Below, piece after piece: positions 1-8,450 of a stretch of 64,000 bases of DNA. Position 1 is the first letter of the stretch. Each line of letters starts with the position of its first letter. Below the pieces are notes generated by a model. It made no database searches and was not told the origin of the DNA. It saw only the letters and a program-made list of their open reading frames with translations. The position numbers were made by a program, and so were the translations under genes. Source of the stretch: Sphingomonas sp. JC676 (GTDB taxonomy: Bacteria > Pseudomonadota > Alphaproteobacteria > Sphingomonadales > Sphingomonadaceae); the NCBI RefSeq assembly GCF_014489075.1, contig NZ_JACTGR010000007.1, positions 168,979 to 232,978 on the forward strand. The letters are read 5' to 3'.

Positions 1-257
1 AGCTCGAAGCGATGCGCGACCTGTTCGCCGAAGCGCGTTTCGGACGGTTCGACTTCACCGAGGGCGAGGGGCAGCACAAGCGCCAGTTCGCCACCGGTGG
101 CGTGTCGTGCGTCGACCTGCTGCTGCTGCGCCCGAGCCTGGTCAACCGGCTGACCACCACGGCGCTCGGCGCCTTCAACGCCAGCGTGGCGTTGGCCAAG
201 CGAGTCGTGAATGCAGCGGGGCTGGAGAGGCTGGCAAAGAAGGTGCGGCGGGGGTGA
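1..257 (+). CDS. C-terminal part of a probable GNAT/CelD-type acetyltransferase (5' end outside window)
   Basis: The reading frame enters from before position 1 (frame beginning at base 3) and ends at the TGA at 255-257. About 84 residues are visible. They contain a motif of the form RFDFTEGEGQHKRQFA and then a basic tail ending AKKVRRG. An F-x-x-G-x-x-x-(Y/H)K-x-x-(W/F) stretch followed by a hydrophobic tail resembles the end of FemAB/CelD-like GNAT domains of exopolysaccharide loci. That assignment is inference from a short fragment. The stop overlaps the GTG start of the next gene by 4 bases, so the two are probably co-transcribed. Confidence 0.45.
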   Translation, partial: LEAMRDLFAEARFGRFDFTEGEGQHKRQFATGGVSCVDLLLLRPSLVNRLTTTALGAFNASVALAKRVVNAAGLERLAKKVRRG

Positions 258-574
258 CCCCGGGGCCGCTCAGCCCGCTCACGGCGCAGCACGGCCCCCG
301 CGATCTGTTGCTGCTCTCCGGGATCACCCTGATTTTGGGTATCCTGGCGCCCATATTCGCTGTGGAGGCAGAAAAGCTGCTGCTTCCGCCGGCCGGAAAT
401 CCGAGGATCTACAAATATTTCGGACTGCCCAATTTCGCCGTGCTTTCGGCCTTTGCGCTGATGTTGGGCGCCATCTTGAACTTCGTCGAGATAACGGGAC
501 GGATACGGGGAATCGCCGTTCTCGAATTTGTGGCGGTCTGGTGGGCCTATTCGAAGGTTCGCGGGACGCGGTAA
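254..574 (+). CDS. Small integral membrane protein, unknown function
   Basis: A protein of about 106 residues read from GTG 254, which overlaps the preceding TGA (GTGA). I chose this start because of the overlap; the same frame also extends upstream inside the previous gene. It has two or three hydrophobic helices: residues about 14-35, 50-70, and a weaker one near the C terminus ending WWAYSKVRG. No family is recognised. Translational coupling to the upstream acetyltransferase-like gene suggests a shared role in the envelope or in polysaccharide metabolism, which is inference only. Confidence 0.5.
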   Translation: MTPGPLSPLTAQHGPRDLLLLSGITLILGILAPIFAVEAEKLLLPPAGNPRIYKYFGLPNFAVLSAFALMLGAILNFVEITGRIRGIAVLEFVAVWWAYSKVRGTR

Positions 575-633
575 CCGTCCCCTCGCGATGAAATTCCGCC
601 ACAGAGCGGCCCGCATCCGCTAGATGCCCCTGA

Positions 634-1365
634 ATGCATCTCCGCGCCGAAGCGATCATCCTCAGCGTCCGCGCGCATGGCGAGCATGGCGCGGTGGTGC
701 GTGCGCTCACCGAAAGTGATGGCCTCCAGCCCGGCTATGTCCGCGGCGGACGCTCGCGCGCTCTCCGGCCAATCCTCCAGCCGGCGAACCAGGTGCTCGG
801 CGAATGGCGCTCGCGCACTGACGAGCAGCTCGCGGGCCTCACGGTCGAGCTGATCCACAGCCGTGCGCCGATGTTCGGCGAGCCACTGCCCGCCGCGGCA
901 TTCGAATGGGCGACCGCGCTCACCGCCGCGACCCTGCCCGACGGCCAGCCCTATCCCCATCTCTATTCCGCACTCGACGGCGTGCTCGCCGCGATCGAGG
1001 CGGCGCCCGCGGCGCGCGGCTGGGCGGTCGCGCTGGTCCGCTACGAGTTGCTGCTGCTCGCCGAGCTCGGCTTCGGTCTTGATCTCGAACATTGCGCCGC
1101 CACGGGGCGCAACGACGATCTCGCCTTTGTCAGCCCCAAGAGCGGCGTCGCGGTCAGCCGACTGGGCGCCGAGGGCTATGAGAAACGGCTGCTCGCGCTG
1201 CCCCGTTTCCTGATCGAAGGCGGCGAGGCCGATTGGGACGACATCCTCGCAGGCCTGAAGCTCACCGGTCATTTCCTCGAACGCGATCTGCTGATCGGCA
1301 AGGGTGCCGATACGCTCGCCGCCCGGGCACGGCTGGTCGATCGATTGTTGCGGGCAGTTGCCTAA
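634..1365 (+). CDS. recO: DNA repair protein RecO
   Basis: A 243-residue protein beginning MHLRAEAIILSVR, the usual RecO N terminus. It has an OB-fold over residues 1-80 (EHGAVVRALTESDG, PGYVRGGRSR) and the helical C-terminal domain of the family (RYELLLLAELGFGLDL near residues 140-155). RecO acts with RecF and RecR to load RecA on SSB-coated gaps. The family's four-Cys zinc site is not present, which is common in this order. It starts 59 bases after the small membrane protein and ends 51 bases before leuB. Length and N terminus agree with the family. Confidence 0.93.
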   Translation: MHLRAEAIILSVRAHGEHGAVVRALTESDGLQPGYVRGGRSRALRPILQPANQVLGEWRSRTDEQLAGLTVELIHSRAPMFGEPLPAAAFEWATALTAATLPDGQPYPHLYSALDGVLAAIEAAPAARGWAVALVRYELLLLAELGFGLDLEHCAATGRNDDLAFVSPKSGVAVSRLGAEGYEKRLLALPRFLIEGGEADWDDILAGLKLTGHFLERDLLIGKGADTLAARARLVDRLLRAVA

Positions 1366-1416
1366 GGCGCGCGGTGGGGGCAAAGCGACAAGGTCTTCGA
1401 GCTATTGGGAGCGGAA

Positions 1417-2466
1417 ATGCCGCTGATTGCTGTTCTGCCCGGCGACGGGATCGGTCCTGAAGTCACACACGAAGCGCGCCGTGTGCTCGAAGCGCTCGCG
1501 CTCGATCTCCAGTTCGAGGAGGCGCCGATCGGCGGCGCCGCCTATCTGATCTCGGGCCGGCCGCTGCCGCCCGATACGCTCGCGCTCGCCAAGCGCGCCA
1601 ATGCCGTGCTGTTCGGCGCGATCGGCGATCCGCGCTTCGAGGCGCTGGAGCGCCGCCTGCGCCCCGAAGCGGCGCTGCTCGCGATCCGCCGCGAACTCGG
1701 CCTGTTCGCCAATATCCGCCCGGCTATCCTGTTCCCCGGCCTTGAGGACGCATCGCCGCTCAGGCCCGAGATCGTCGCGGGCCTCGACATCGTCATCGTC
1801 CGCGAGCTGACCGGCGACGTCTATTTCGGCGAGAAGGGCCGCCGCACAAATGTCGAGGGGCTGCGCCAGGGCTTCGACCTGATGAGCTATAACGAGAACG
1901 AGGTGGAGCGCATCGCCCGCGTCGGCTTCGAGATGGCCAAGCGCCGCAAGCGCAAGCTCTGCTCGGTCGACAAGTCGAACGTGCTGGAGACCTCGCAGCT
2001 CTGGCGCGACGTGGTCAATGAAGTCGCGATCGATTATCCCGAAGTCGACTTCACCTGCATGTATGTCGACAATGCCGCGATGCAGCTCGTGCGCGCCCCG
2101 ACCGAGTTCGACGTGATCCTGACCGGCAATTTGTTCGGCGACATATTGTCGGACGAGGCGAGCATGTGCGCGGGATCGATCGGCATGCTGCCCTCCGCGT
2201 CGCTCCGCGCCTGGAGCGGCGACAACGGCATGTACGAGCCGATCCATGGCAGCGCGCCAGACATCGCAGGGCAGGGCAAGGCCAATCCGTGCGCGGCTAT
2301 CCTCTCCGCGGCGTTGCTGCTCCGCCATTCGCTGGACAATGATGCGGCCGCGCGTCGGATCGAGGCGGCGGTCGCGGCGGCCCTTGCCAAGGGCGCGCGG
2401 ACGGCGGATCTGGGCGGCAGCCTCTCGACCACCGCAATGGGCGACGCGGTGCTGGCGGAGCTTTGA
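1417..2466 (+). CDS. leuB: 3-isopropylmalate dehydrogenase
   Basis: A 349-residue enzyme that oxidises and decarboxylates 3-isopropylmalate in leucine synthesis, using NAD and a divalent metal. Visible motifs are GDGIGPEV at residues 9-16, GAIGDPRF near 68, the substrate arginines in the ERRLRPE/RRELGLFAN region, and the metal-binding GNLFGDILSDEAS segment followed by GSIGMLPSASL. The start is ATG 1417, with GGGAGCGG just upstream at 1408-1414; a TTG at 1405 is in frame but has no ribosome site. The gene stands alone here, without leuC or leuD nearby. Confidence 0.96.
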   Translation: MPLIAVLPGDGIGPEVTHEARRVLEALALDLQFEEAPIGGAAYLISGRPLPPDTLALAKRANAVLFGAIGDPRFEALERRLRPEAALLAIRRELGLFANIRPAILFPGLEDASPLRPEIVAGLDIVIVRELTGDVYFGEKGRRTNVEGLRQGFDLMSYNENEVERIARVGFEMAKRRKRKLCSVDKSNVLETSQLWRDVVNEVAIDYPEVDFTCMYVDNAAMQLVRAPTEFDVILTGNLFGDILSDEASMCAGSIGMLPSASLRAWSGDNGMYEPIHGSAPDIAGQGKANPCAAILSAALLLRHSLDNDAAARRIEAAVAAALAKGARTADLGGSLSTTAMGDAVLAEL

Positions 2467-2484
2467 GGAGAGATTGGCCGGCTC

Positions 2485-2561
2485 GTGCTCCTGCGAAAGC
2501 GGGAGCCCAGAGTCACAAGGGAATCGCGTGTTGCCCTGGGCTCCTGCCTTCGCAGGAGCAC
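2485..2561. repeat. Palindromic intergenic repeat (REP-like), arms 2485-2510 and 2536-2561
   Basis: Two 26-base arms, reading GTGCTCCTGCGAAAGC onwards on the left and CTGGGCTCCTGCC onwards on the right, are reverse complements with two mismatches. A 25-base loop separates them. The element fills the gap between convergent leuB and the GT39 gene, so the transcript can fold into a long hairpin that could end or protect both mRNAs. The core GCGAAAGC followed by GGGA-CCCAG is shared with the palindrome inside glyS at 46895-46977, suggesting one repeat superfamily. Confidence 0.85.
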
Positions 2562-2572
2562 AAATGGGGCCT

Positions 2573-3895
2573 TCATCGCCAGCTGTTGAACCACATCCAA
2601 TAGTTGAACGATTGCGGGTCGTGCAGCGGCGCCGCGGCGAGGATCGGATAGAAATAGCCGAAGGCGATCAGCGAGAGGGCGGTGAACCACTCCTCCCAGC
2701 CCTTGTTCCTGCCCCGGTCGAAATGGTCGAACGCTACCGCCAGCACCAGGCAGATGAAGATGCCCGAGAGGTGGTAATAGTAATAGAAGCCCAGCGACTT
2801 GGGGATCACGGCATAGATCGCGACCGATGCGATCCATAGCAAGGCCATCGCCAGCGGCCGGATCGCCTTCGACCGGAACCAGGCCGCGAGACAGGCGATC
2901 ACCCCGATCAGCCCGCTCCACATGATCACCGGATTGCCGATCAGCAGCACGCCGCGCTGCGCGCCCATGTCCCATTCGTAGAAGAACCAGATCGGCCGGA
3001 TCATCAGCGGCCAGCTCCACCAGTCGGACTGGTAGGTGTGGTGCTTCAGCACCTGGGTCTGCTGCTCGTACATGCCGCGCTGGAGCTCGAACAGGCCGGG
3101 CAGGGTGAGCGGGAGGTTGGCGTAGAAGAATGCCGGCGCGAAAGTGACAAAATAGGTCGCAATGCTAACCACGCCCAGAATGGCGAGCCCGGGGATCGTC
3201 GCCAGCCCCGGCCAATGCGGCTGGTCCTTGATCCAGAAGGCATGGTCGAGCGATTTCTTCGCCTTGCGGGCATCCCAAATCCGGATCGCGACAAACGCCA
3301 GCGCGGCGAGCGCGACATAGGGCACCGCCGCCCATTTGACCGCGGTCGCCATTCCAAGCAGCACGCTGGCGCCGATCCAACGCCAGCGCACCTGCTTCGG
3401 CGTGCCGTGCATCGCCCATAGCATCAGCACCATCGCCCAGACGATGAACGCGCCCAGGAACACGTCGAGCATCGCCGTCCGCGCCTGGACGTAGAGCGTC
3501 TGGTTGAGCGCCACCAGCGCCGTGCCCACCAGCGCCGGCCGCATCTTCCCGCCCAGCAGCAGCCACAGGAACGCGAACACGCCCACCACGGTGGCTGTTC
3601 CCGCCAGGGTCGGCATGATCCGCCAGCCGAACGGGTTGTCGCCGAACACCATTATGCCTGCCGCGATCAGCTCCTTGCCGAGCAGCGGATGCTCGGTGTT
3701 GCGCGGCGCCGACAGGTCCAGCAGCGCCTGGGCGGCGGGCACATAATGCACCTCGTCGAACATGATTCGGCTGGGCTGGTCGATATGGAGGGTGAACAGC
3801 AATTGCGCAGCCAAAGCGATAAGCAGCGCAACGACATAGGGGCGACTCTGCAGAGCCTTGATGCGATCGAGCATGACGGCTCGATAAACGATCAT
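2573..3895 (-). CDS. GT39 (PMT-type) dolichyl/polyprenyl-phosphate mannosyltransferase
   Basis: A 440-residue polytopic membrane protein of the protein-O-mannosyltransferase fold. The first helix (residues about 20-37) leads into a periplasmic loop with the catalytic acidic pair in RIMFDEVHYVP (D47, E48), then EHPLLGKELI, which is typical of the family. About nine further helices follow. The family transfers mannose from a polyprenyl-phosphate carrier to acceptors on the outer face of the inner membrane. The first ATG is used here; a second at 3874 (MLDRIKALQ) is possible. It is convergent with leuB and divergent from metZ. The acceptor is unknown. Confidence 0.85.
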   Translation of the reverse strand: MIVYRAVMLDRIKALQSRPYVVALLIALAAQLLFTLHIDQPSRIMFDEVHYVPAAQALLDLSAPRNTEHPLLGKELIAAGIMVFGDNPFGWRIMPTLAGTATVVGVFAFLWLLLGGKMRPALVGTALVALNQTLYVQARTAMLDVFLGAFIVWAMVLMLWAMHGTPKQVRWRWIGASVLLGMATAVKWAAVPYVALAALAFVAIRIWDARKAKKSLDHAFWIKDQPHWPGLATIPGLAILGVVSIATYFVTFAPAFFYANLPLTLPGLFELQRGMYEQQTQVLKHHTYQSDWWSWPLMIRPIWFFYEWDMGAQRGVLLIGNPVIMWSGLIGVIACLAAWFRSKAIRPLAMALLWIASVAIYAVIPKSLGFYYYYHLSGIFICLVLAVAFDHFDRGRNKGWEEWFTALSLIAFGYFYPILAAAPLHDPQSFNYWMWFNSWR

Positions 3896-3957
3896 TTCGC
3901 GCGCGTCATGCCGGACTTGGTTGACGTAGGGGCGCCGCGCCCGGCAAAGCGAAAAAC

Positions 3958-5166
3958 ATGAAGCGTCATACCGGCCAGGACCCGAGCGTCACCCGCAACT
4001 GGAAGCCCGCCACCCAGGCGGTGCGCGGCGGCACGGCGAGGTCCGAATGGGGCGAGACGAGCGAGGCAATCTTCCTCACCTCGGGCTATGCGTATGACTG
4101 CGCCGCCGACGCCGCGGACCGCTTCGCCGGCGAGCAGGTCGGCATGACCTATTCGCGCCTCCAGAACCCGACGGTCGAGATGCTCGAGCATCGCATCGCC
4201 CTGCTCGAAGGCGCCGAAGCCTGTCGCACCATGGCGACGGGCATGGCGGCGATGACCGCCGCCTTGCTCTGCCAGCTCGAACAGGGCGACCATCTCGTCC
4301 AGGGCCGCGCCGCCTTCGGTTCGTGCCGCTGGCTCACCGATTCGCTGCTCCCCAAGTTCGGCATCACCACGACGATCGTCGATGCCCGCGATCCGCAGCA
4401 GTTCCAGGACGCGATCCGCCCGAACACCAAGCTGTTCTTCTTCGAGACCCCGGCCAATCCGACGATGGACGTCGTCGACCTGGAGGCCGTGTGCGGCATC
4501 GCCCGCAAGCACGGCATCAAGACCGTGGTCGACAATGCCTTCGCCACCCCTGCGCTCCAGCGCCCGCTGGAGTTCGGTGCGGACATCGTCGCCTATTCGG
4601 CTACCAAGATGATGGACGGCCAGGGCCGCGTCCTCGCCGGCGCGGTGACGGGCACCGAGGATTTCATCACCAACACGCTGCTGCCCTTCACCCGCAACAC
4701 CGGCCCTACGCTGTCGGCGTTCAATGCCTGGGTGGTGCTGAAGGGGCTGGAGACGCTCGATCTCCGCATCCGCCGCCAGAGCGAGAATGCGCTGAAGGTC
4801 GGCGCCTTCCTCGAACGCCGCGTGCCCAAGGTGAACTTCCCCGCACTGCCCAGCCATCCGCAGCACAATCTCTTCATGCGCCAGATGGAGGCGGCGGGCC
4901 CGATCTTCTCGTTCGAGGTCGGTGGCGGCCGCAAACAGGCGCACGGCTTGCTCGACGGACTCGGCCTTATCGACATCTCGAACAATATCGGCGATTCCCG
5001 TTCGCTGATGACGCATCCTTCCTCGACCACGCATTCGGGCGTGGCGGAAGAGAAGCGGCTGGAGATGGGCGTGACCGAAGGCATGCTGCGCCTCAATGTC
5101 GGCCTCGAGGATCCGGACGACGTGATCGCCGATCTCGATCAGGCGCTGGCGGGCGTCGGGCTGTGA
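3958..5166 (+). CDS. metZ: O-succinylhomoserine sulfhydrylase
   Basis: A 402-residue PLP enzyme of the Cys/Met metabolism family that makes homocysteine from O-succinylhomoserine and sulfide. Signatures are MTYSRLQNPT (residues 63-72), the cofactor-stacking MATGMAAMTAAL region near 92-103, ETPANPTMDVVDL (163-175) and the Schiff-base lysine K217 in YSATKMMDG. The N terminus KRHTGQDPSVTRNWKPATQAVRGG is that of alphaproteobacterial MetZ. A 5-bp hairpin at 3930-3942 lies 15 bases before the ATG. It overlaps apaG by GTGA, starting a tightly coupled three-gene run. Confidence 0.93.
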   Translation: MKRHTGQDPSVTRNWKPATQAVRGGTARSEWGETSEAIFLTSGYAYDCAADAADRFAGEQVGMTYSRLQNPTVEMLEHRIALLEGAEACRTMATGMAAMTAALLCQLEQGDHLVQGRAAFGSCRWLTDSLLPKFGITTTIVDARDPQQFQDAIRPNTKLFFFETPANPTMDVVDLEAVCGIARKHGIKTVVDNAFATPALQRPLEFGADIVAYSATKMMDGQGRVLAGAVTGTEDFITNTLLPFTRNTGPTLSAFNAWVVLKGLETLDLRIRRQSENALKVGAFLERRVPKVNFPALPSHPQHNLFMRQMEAAGPIFSFEVGGGRKQAHGLLDGLGLIDISNNIGDSRSLMTHPSSTTHSGVAEEKRLEMGVTEGMLRLNVGLEDPDDVIADLDQALAGVGL

Positions 5167-5561
5167 AAAGCCTGTTCACCGACGAGGCGGAGACGCGCGG
5201 CGTCATCGTCCGCGTGTCGGTGTCTTATCTGCCCGAACAGTCCGAACCCGCGCGCGGCCGCTGGTTCTGGGCCTATCATATCCGCATCGAGAATGAGGGG
5301 CCGTTCACCGTCCAGCTCCTTACCCGCCACTGGATCATCACCGACGGCCGCGGCGCGCGCCATTCGGTCGAGGGCGAGGGCGTAGTCGGCGAGCAGCCGA
5401 TGATCGAGCCCGGCGCCAGCTTCGACTACGTCTCGGGCTGCCCGCTCTCGACACCGACCGGGCACATGCAGGGCACTTATCACATGATCGGCGAGGACGG
5501 TTCGGCGTTCGATGTCGCCATTCCCAAATTCTCGCTGATCGCGCCGGCGGTGACCGGGTGA
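5163..5561 (+). CDS. apaG: ApaG domain protein
   Basis: A 132-residue protein covering the whole ApaG/F-box-associated beta-sandwich domain. Visible are YHIRIENEGPFTVQLLTRHWIITDG, then VVGEQP-IEPGASFDYVSGCPLSTPTGHMQGTY, which are family signatures. ApaG proteins are small soluble proteins linked to cobalt/magnesium resistance in Salmonella; the biochemical role is not settled. The start is GTG 5163, overlapping the metZ stop. The TGA at 5559-5561 overlaps the GTG of the LysR gene in the same way, so all three are translationally coupled. Confidence 0.92.
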   Translation: MKSLFTDEAETRGVIVRVSVSYLPEQSEPARGRWFWAYHIRIENEGPFTVQLLTRHWIITDGRGARHSVEGEGVVGEQPMIEPGASFDYVSGCPLSTPTGHMQGTYHMIGEDGSAFDVAIPKFSLIAPAVTG

Positions 5562-6349
5562 AGCGCACCCATCTCCCCCTGAACGGCCTGCGCGTACTCG
5601 ATGCGGCGGCGCGGCACTTGTCGTTCACCCGCGCCGCGGACGAGCTGGCGGTCACCCCCGCCGCGGTTGGGCAGCAGATTCGCGCGCTGGAGGATACGCT
5701 GGGCGTCGTCCTGTTTCGCCGCACCACCAAGGGCCTGGAGCTGACGCCGGAAGCCGAGGCCGGCCTTGTGGCGCTCCGCGCCGGCTTCCTCCAGTTCGAG
5801 GAATCGGTCCGCGCGATGCAGGCGGGCCAGACTTCCAAGTCGCTGACGATCGCCGCGCCGCGCGATCTCACCGCCAAGTGGCTGATGTCCAAGCTCGCCG
5901 AGATCGCCCGTGCCGATGGCGAGCTTCGCTTCATGCTGGTCCCCGCCGACGAGGCGATCGACTTCACCGAAGCCAATCTCGATCTCGCGATCCGCTGGGG
6001 CGAAGGCCCGGGCGAGCATGAGGGCGAGGCGCTGGAAAGCGACGGCATGGTCACCGTCGAGCGCCCCGGCGGCGGCATCGATACCAAGATCGCCTGGGAA
6101 GGCTGCCTCGCCGAGGACGCCGGCTCGTCGGTCCGCGTCGCCGATGCCGGCCTCGCGGTCGACGCCGCGGCCGAGGGGCTCGGCCAGGCCACCGTCCCCG
6201 AGCTGATCGCCCGCGCCGACATCGCCTCGGGCCGCGTCGTCATGGTGGGCGAGGCGCGCTCGTCCCGGCTCGGCTATTGGCTGGTCGCCCCGCTGCCGCA
6301 ATGGCGGCAGAAGAAGGTCAAGGCGCTGGTCGAGGCGCTGGGGACCTGA
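5558..6349 (+). CDS. LysR-family transcriptional regulator (GcvA-like)
   Basis: A 263-residue regulator with a winged helix-turn-helix at residues 8-66, seen in LRVLDAAARHLSFTRAADEL and QQIRALEDTLGVVLFRRTTKG. The effector domain is shorter than the roughly 200 residues usual in the family; a central acidic stretch (RWGEGPGEHEGEALESD) and the loss of part of the second lobe account for this. The N terminus LPLNGLRVLDAAARH matches the GcvA/glycine-cleavage subgroup. The start is GTG 5558 within GTGA, coupled to apaG. The target is unknown; the neighbours metZ and apaG are the obvious candidates. Confidence 0.85.
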   Translation: MKRTHLPLNGLRVLDAAARHLSFTRAADELAVTPAAVGQQIRALEDTLGVVLFRRTTKGLELTPEAEAGLVALRAGFLQFEESVRAMQAGQTSKSLTIAAPRDLTAKWLMSKLAEIARADGELRFMLVPADEAIDFTEANLDLAIRWGEGPGEHEGEALESDGMVTVERPGGGIDTKIAWEGCLAEDAGSSVRVADAGLAVDAAAEGLGQATVPELIARADIASGRVVMVGEARSSRLGYWLVAPLPQWRQKKVKALVEALGT

Positions 6350-6358
6350 AGCGCGTCG

Positions 6359-7414
6359 TCACGGCGTATTGATCGTGATGTTCGTGTCCTTGCCGTTGCG
6401 CGTCGTGGACGAGATCGGCCCCGTCTTGCTGATCATATCGAACACTTTGGCCGGTGCAGGCAGCTTGTCGAACGACGGGTAGACAAGCGACGTCGCGAGA
6501 TCGTTGAGCGTTACCGAATAGCCGGCCCGCTTTCCGTCCAGCGGGATTTCGGGGCTGACATCGATCGTGCGGCCCGCGTCCGCGATTGCGATGACATAGG
6601 CGTCTCCCGAAAGCGGCAGCGCACGATAGGCGCCGAGCTGCCGTTCGCCGTTGCCTTCGCGGCAGAAGCTGACGGGTCCGCTCTTCGCGGCTTTCTCCTG
6701 GATCTCCGGGTCCTGGGCCATGTTCGCCATGATCGCGCCGAGCAGCGCCATCGACGTGTCGGGTTTCTTGGCCTTGGCCTTGTTCGCAAAGGCGAGCGGG
6801 CTGGCACAAGCTTCGATCGGCACCGAAGCCGGAGCCTCGACCGAACCCGCCCTGGGCGTCGGCCAGCCGAGCCCAGCGATCGCCTCGCTGAGCTTGGCGT
6901 CGAGCGCTGCCGGATCGAGCGTCGGAGAGCTCAGCCGAAGTACGACCAGCCATTCTCCGAGCGGCAGAATCGCGGCACCCGTCGCGCTGAAGGGCGGCTT
7001 GCTGGGCTTGTAGACTCGCCGGAGCGCGCCCGCAGTGCTGGAATGCGGTGGAGCGAAGGCCAGGGTTGCCGCGGTCGGCGTGGGATCGCCCATCGCGTCG
7101 CTGCCGAAAATCTGGGTTTCGACCCGATCGAACCAGACCGGGACGTTCATCAGCGCCGGGCGGAACAGGTATAGCGTGCCGCGCGTGTCGTCCTCGTCTC
7201 TGAACTGCACCACGACGTCCAGTTCCTGATTGCCGGTGTCGCCAATCCCGGTGCGCGCCATGCCTCCCAGCGCCTGCGGAACGATCAAGCCGGTAGCCGC
7301 ATGCTGCCATTTCTTGCTCGCCGGCACTTCGATCGTGCGCATCTGCTGCGCCGCCGAGATGCCGGGCGTCATCAGCATAGCCGCAGCCACCGCAAGAATT
7401 GCGCTTCTCAACAT
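6359..7414 (-). CDS. Secreted protein of unknown function
   Basis: A 351-residue protein with a signal peptide (MLRSAILAVAAAMLMTPGIS, cleavage after SAAQ near residue 22). The ATG at 7414 follows a strong AAGGGGG ribosome site, which rules out the longer upstream frame. The mature part has no motif I recognise. It includes a lysine-rich stretch (FANKAKAKKPDTS) and two Cys (EACAS, SFCRE) that could pair in the periplasm. It faces the AIM24-like gene across a 199-base divergent region and ends 10 bases from the LysR gene, convergently. Confidence 0.7.
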   Translation of the reverse strand: MLRSAILAVAAAMLMTPGISAAQQMRTIEVPASKKWQHAATGLIVPQALGGMARTGIGDTGNQELDVVVQFRDEDDTRGTLYLFRPALMNVPVWFDRVETQIFGSDAMGDPTPTAATLAFAPPHSSTAGALRRVYKPSKPPFSATGAAILPLGEWLVVLRLSSPTLDPAALDAKLSEAIAGLGWPTPRAGSVEAPASVPIEACASPLAFANKAKAKKPDTSMALLGAIMANMAQDPEIQEKAAKSGPVSFCREGNGERQLGAYRALPLSGDAYVIAIADAGRTIDVSPEIPLDGKRAGYSVTLNDLATSLVYPSFDKLPAPAKVFDMISKTGPISSTTRNGKDTNITINTP

Positions 7415-7613
7415 GGAATTCCCCCTTGTTATGATGTGACAATATCTCATTGATCCGGCTTGGCAAGCGAGGAGGAGCGAAAAGCGTTGTCCGGCGTGCG
7501 GTCGGGGTCGCGGAGATCGTCGATATGATCTGTGCTCGTCCTGGCGCCTTTCCGCCTTCCAACGCCCCGGCACGCTCGGCTATCAGGCGGCTGCAACTTC
7601 GGGAGTGATGCCA

Positions 7614-8450
7614 ATGCCGCCGTCCAGTCCCTGGTCCCATCACCGCCAGTCGGGCGTTGCCGACGACATCGATTTCGAGATCAAGGGGCAGGAGCTCCAG
7701 TTCGTCGAGATCGAGCTTGATCCCGGCGAGAGCGCCGTCGCGGAAGCGGGCGCTTTGGTCTGGAAGGACGCCAGCATCGGCATGACCACCGTGTTCGGCG
7801 ACGGCAGCGGCGGCCAGGGTGACGGCTTCATGGGCAAGCTGCTCGGCGCCGGCAAAAGGCTGGTGACCGGCGAGAGCCTGTTCACCACCGTCTTCACCCA
7901 TAATGGCTCGGGCAAGGCGCGCGTCGCCTTCGCCTCGCCTACGCCCGGATCGATCCTGCCGCTGCGCCTCGCCGATTATGGCGGCACTTTGATCTGCCAG
8001 AAGGATTCGTTCCTAGCGGCGGCCAAGGGCGTGTCGATCGGCATCCAGTTCCAGCGCCGGATGATGACCGGCCTGTTCGGCGGCGAGGGCTTCATCATGC
8101 AGAAGCTCCAGGGCGATGGCTGGGTGTTCGTCCAGATGGGCGGCACCGTGGTCGAGCGCGAGCTGGCGCCGGGCCAGGAGCTCCACGTCGATACCGGCTG
8201 CCTTGCGGCCTATACGCCCGGCGTCGAGTTTGACCTGGTCGCGGCGGGCGGAGTGCGCAGCGTGATCTTCGGCGGCGAGGGGTTGTTCTTCGCGCGGCTC
8301 ACCGGGCCCGGCAAGGTCTGGATCCAGTCGCTGCCCTTTTCGCGGCTCGCCGGGCGGATGCTCGCGGCGGCGGGCGGCTATGGCGGCCAGAATCGCGGCG
8401 AAGGCAGCGTATTGGGAGGCTTGGGGGATTTCATCGGTGGCAACCGCTGA
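7614..8450 (+). CDS. AIM24 / TIGR00266 family protein
   Basis: About 278 residues. After a short variable N terminus, a beta-rich domain starts at IDFEIKGQELQFVEIELDPGESAVAEAGALVW, the hallmark of the AIM24/TIGR00266 family. GGEGFIMQKLQGDGWVFVQ and HVDTGCLAAYTPGVEFDL follow. Members form tryptophan-RNA-attenuation-like or mitochondrial AIM24-type folds; the bacterial function is not established. Starts at 7605 (GTG), 7608 (ATG) and 7614 (ATG) are possible. I prefer 7614 because GGGAG at 7601-7605 then sits 8 bases upstream. It overlaps the next gene by 14 bases. Confidence 0.85.
   Translation: MPPSSPWSHHRQSGVADDIDFEIKGQELQFVEIELDPGESAVAEAGALVWKDASIGMTTVFGDGSGGQGDGFMGKLLGAGKRLVTGESLFTTVFTHNGSGKARVAFASPTPGSILPLRLADYGGTLICQKDSFLAAAKGVSIGIQFQRRMMTGLFGGEGFIMQKLQGDGWVFVQMGGTVVERELAPGQELHVDTGCLAAYTPGVEFDLVAAGGVRSVIFGGEGLFFARLTGPGKVWIQSLPFSRLAGRMLAAAGGYGGQNRGEGSVLGGLGDFIGGNR

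Noticed and set aside
3896..3957. Possible SAM-II or SAM/SAH riboswitch before metZ
   Set aside because: The gap is only 62 bases and shows a single 5-bp hairpin; the conserved pseudoknot bases of these riboswitches are not visible.
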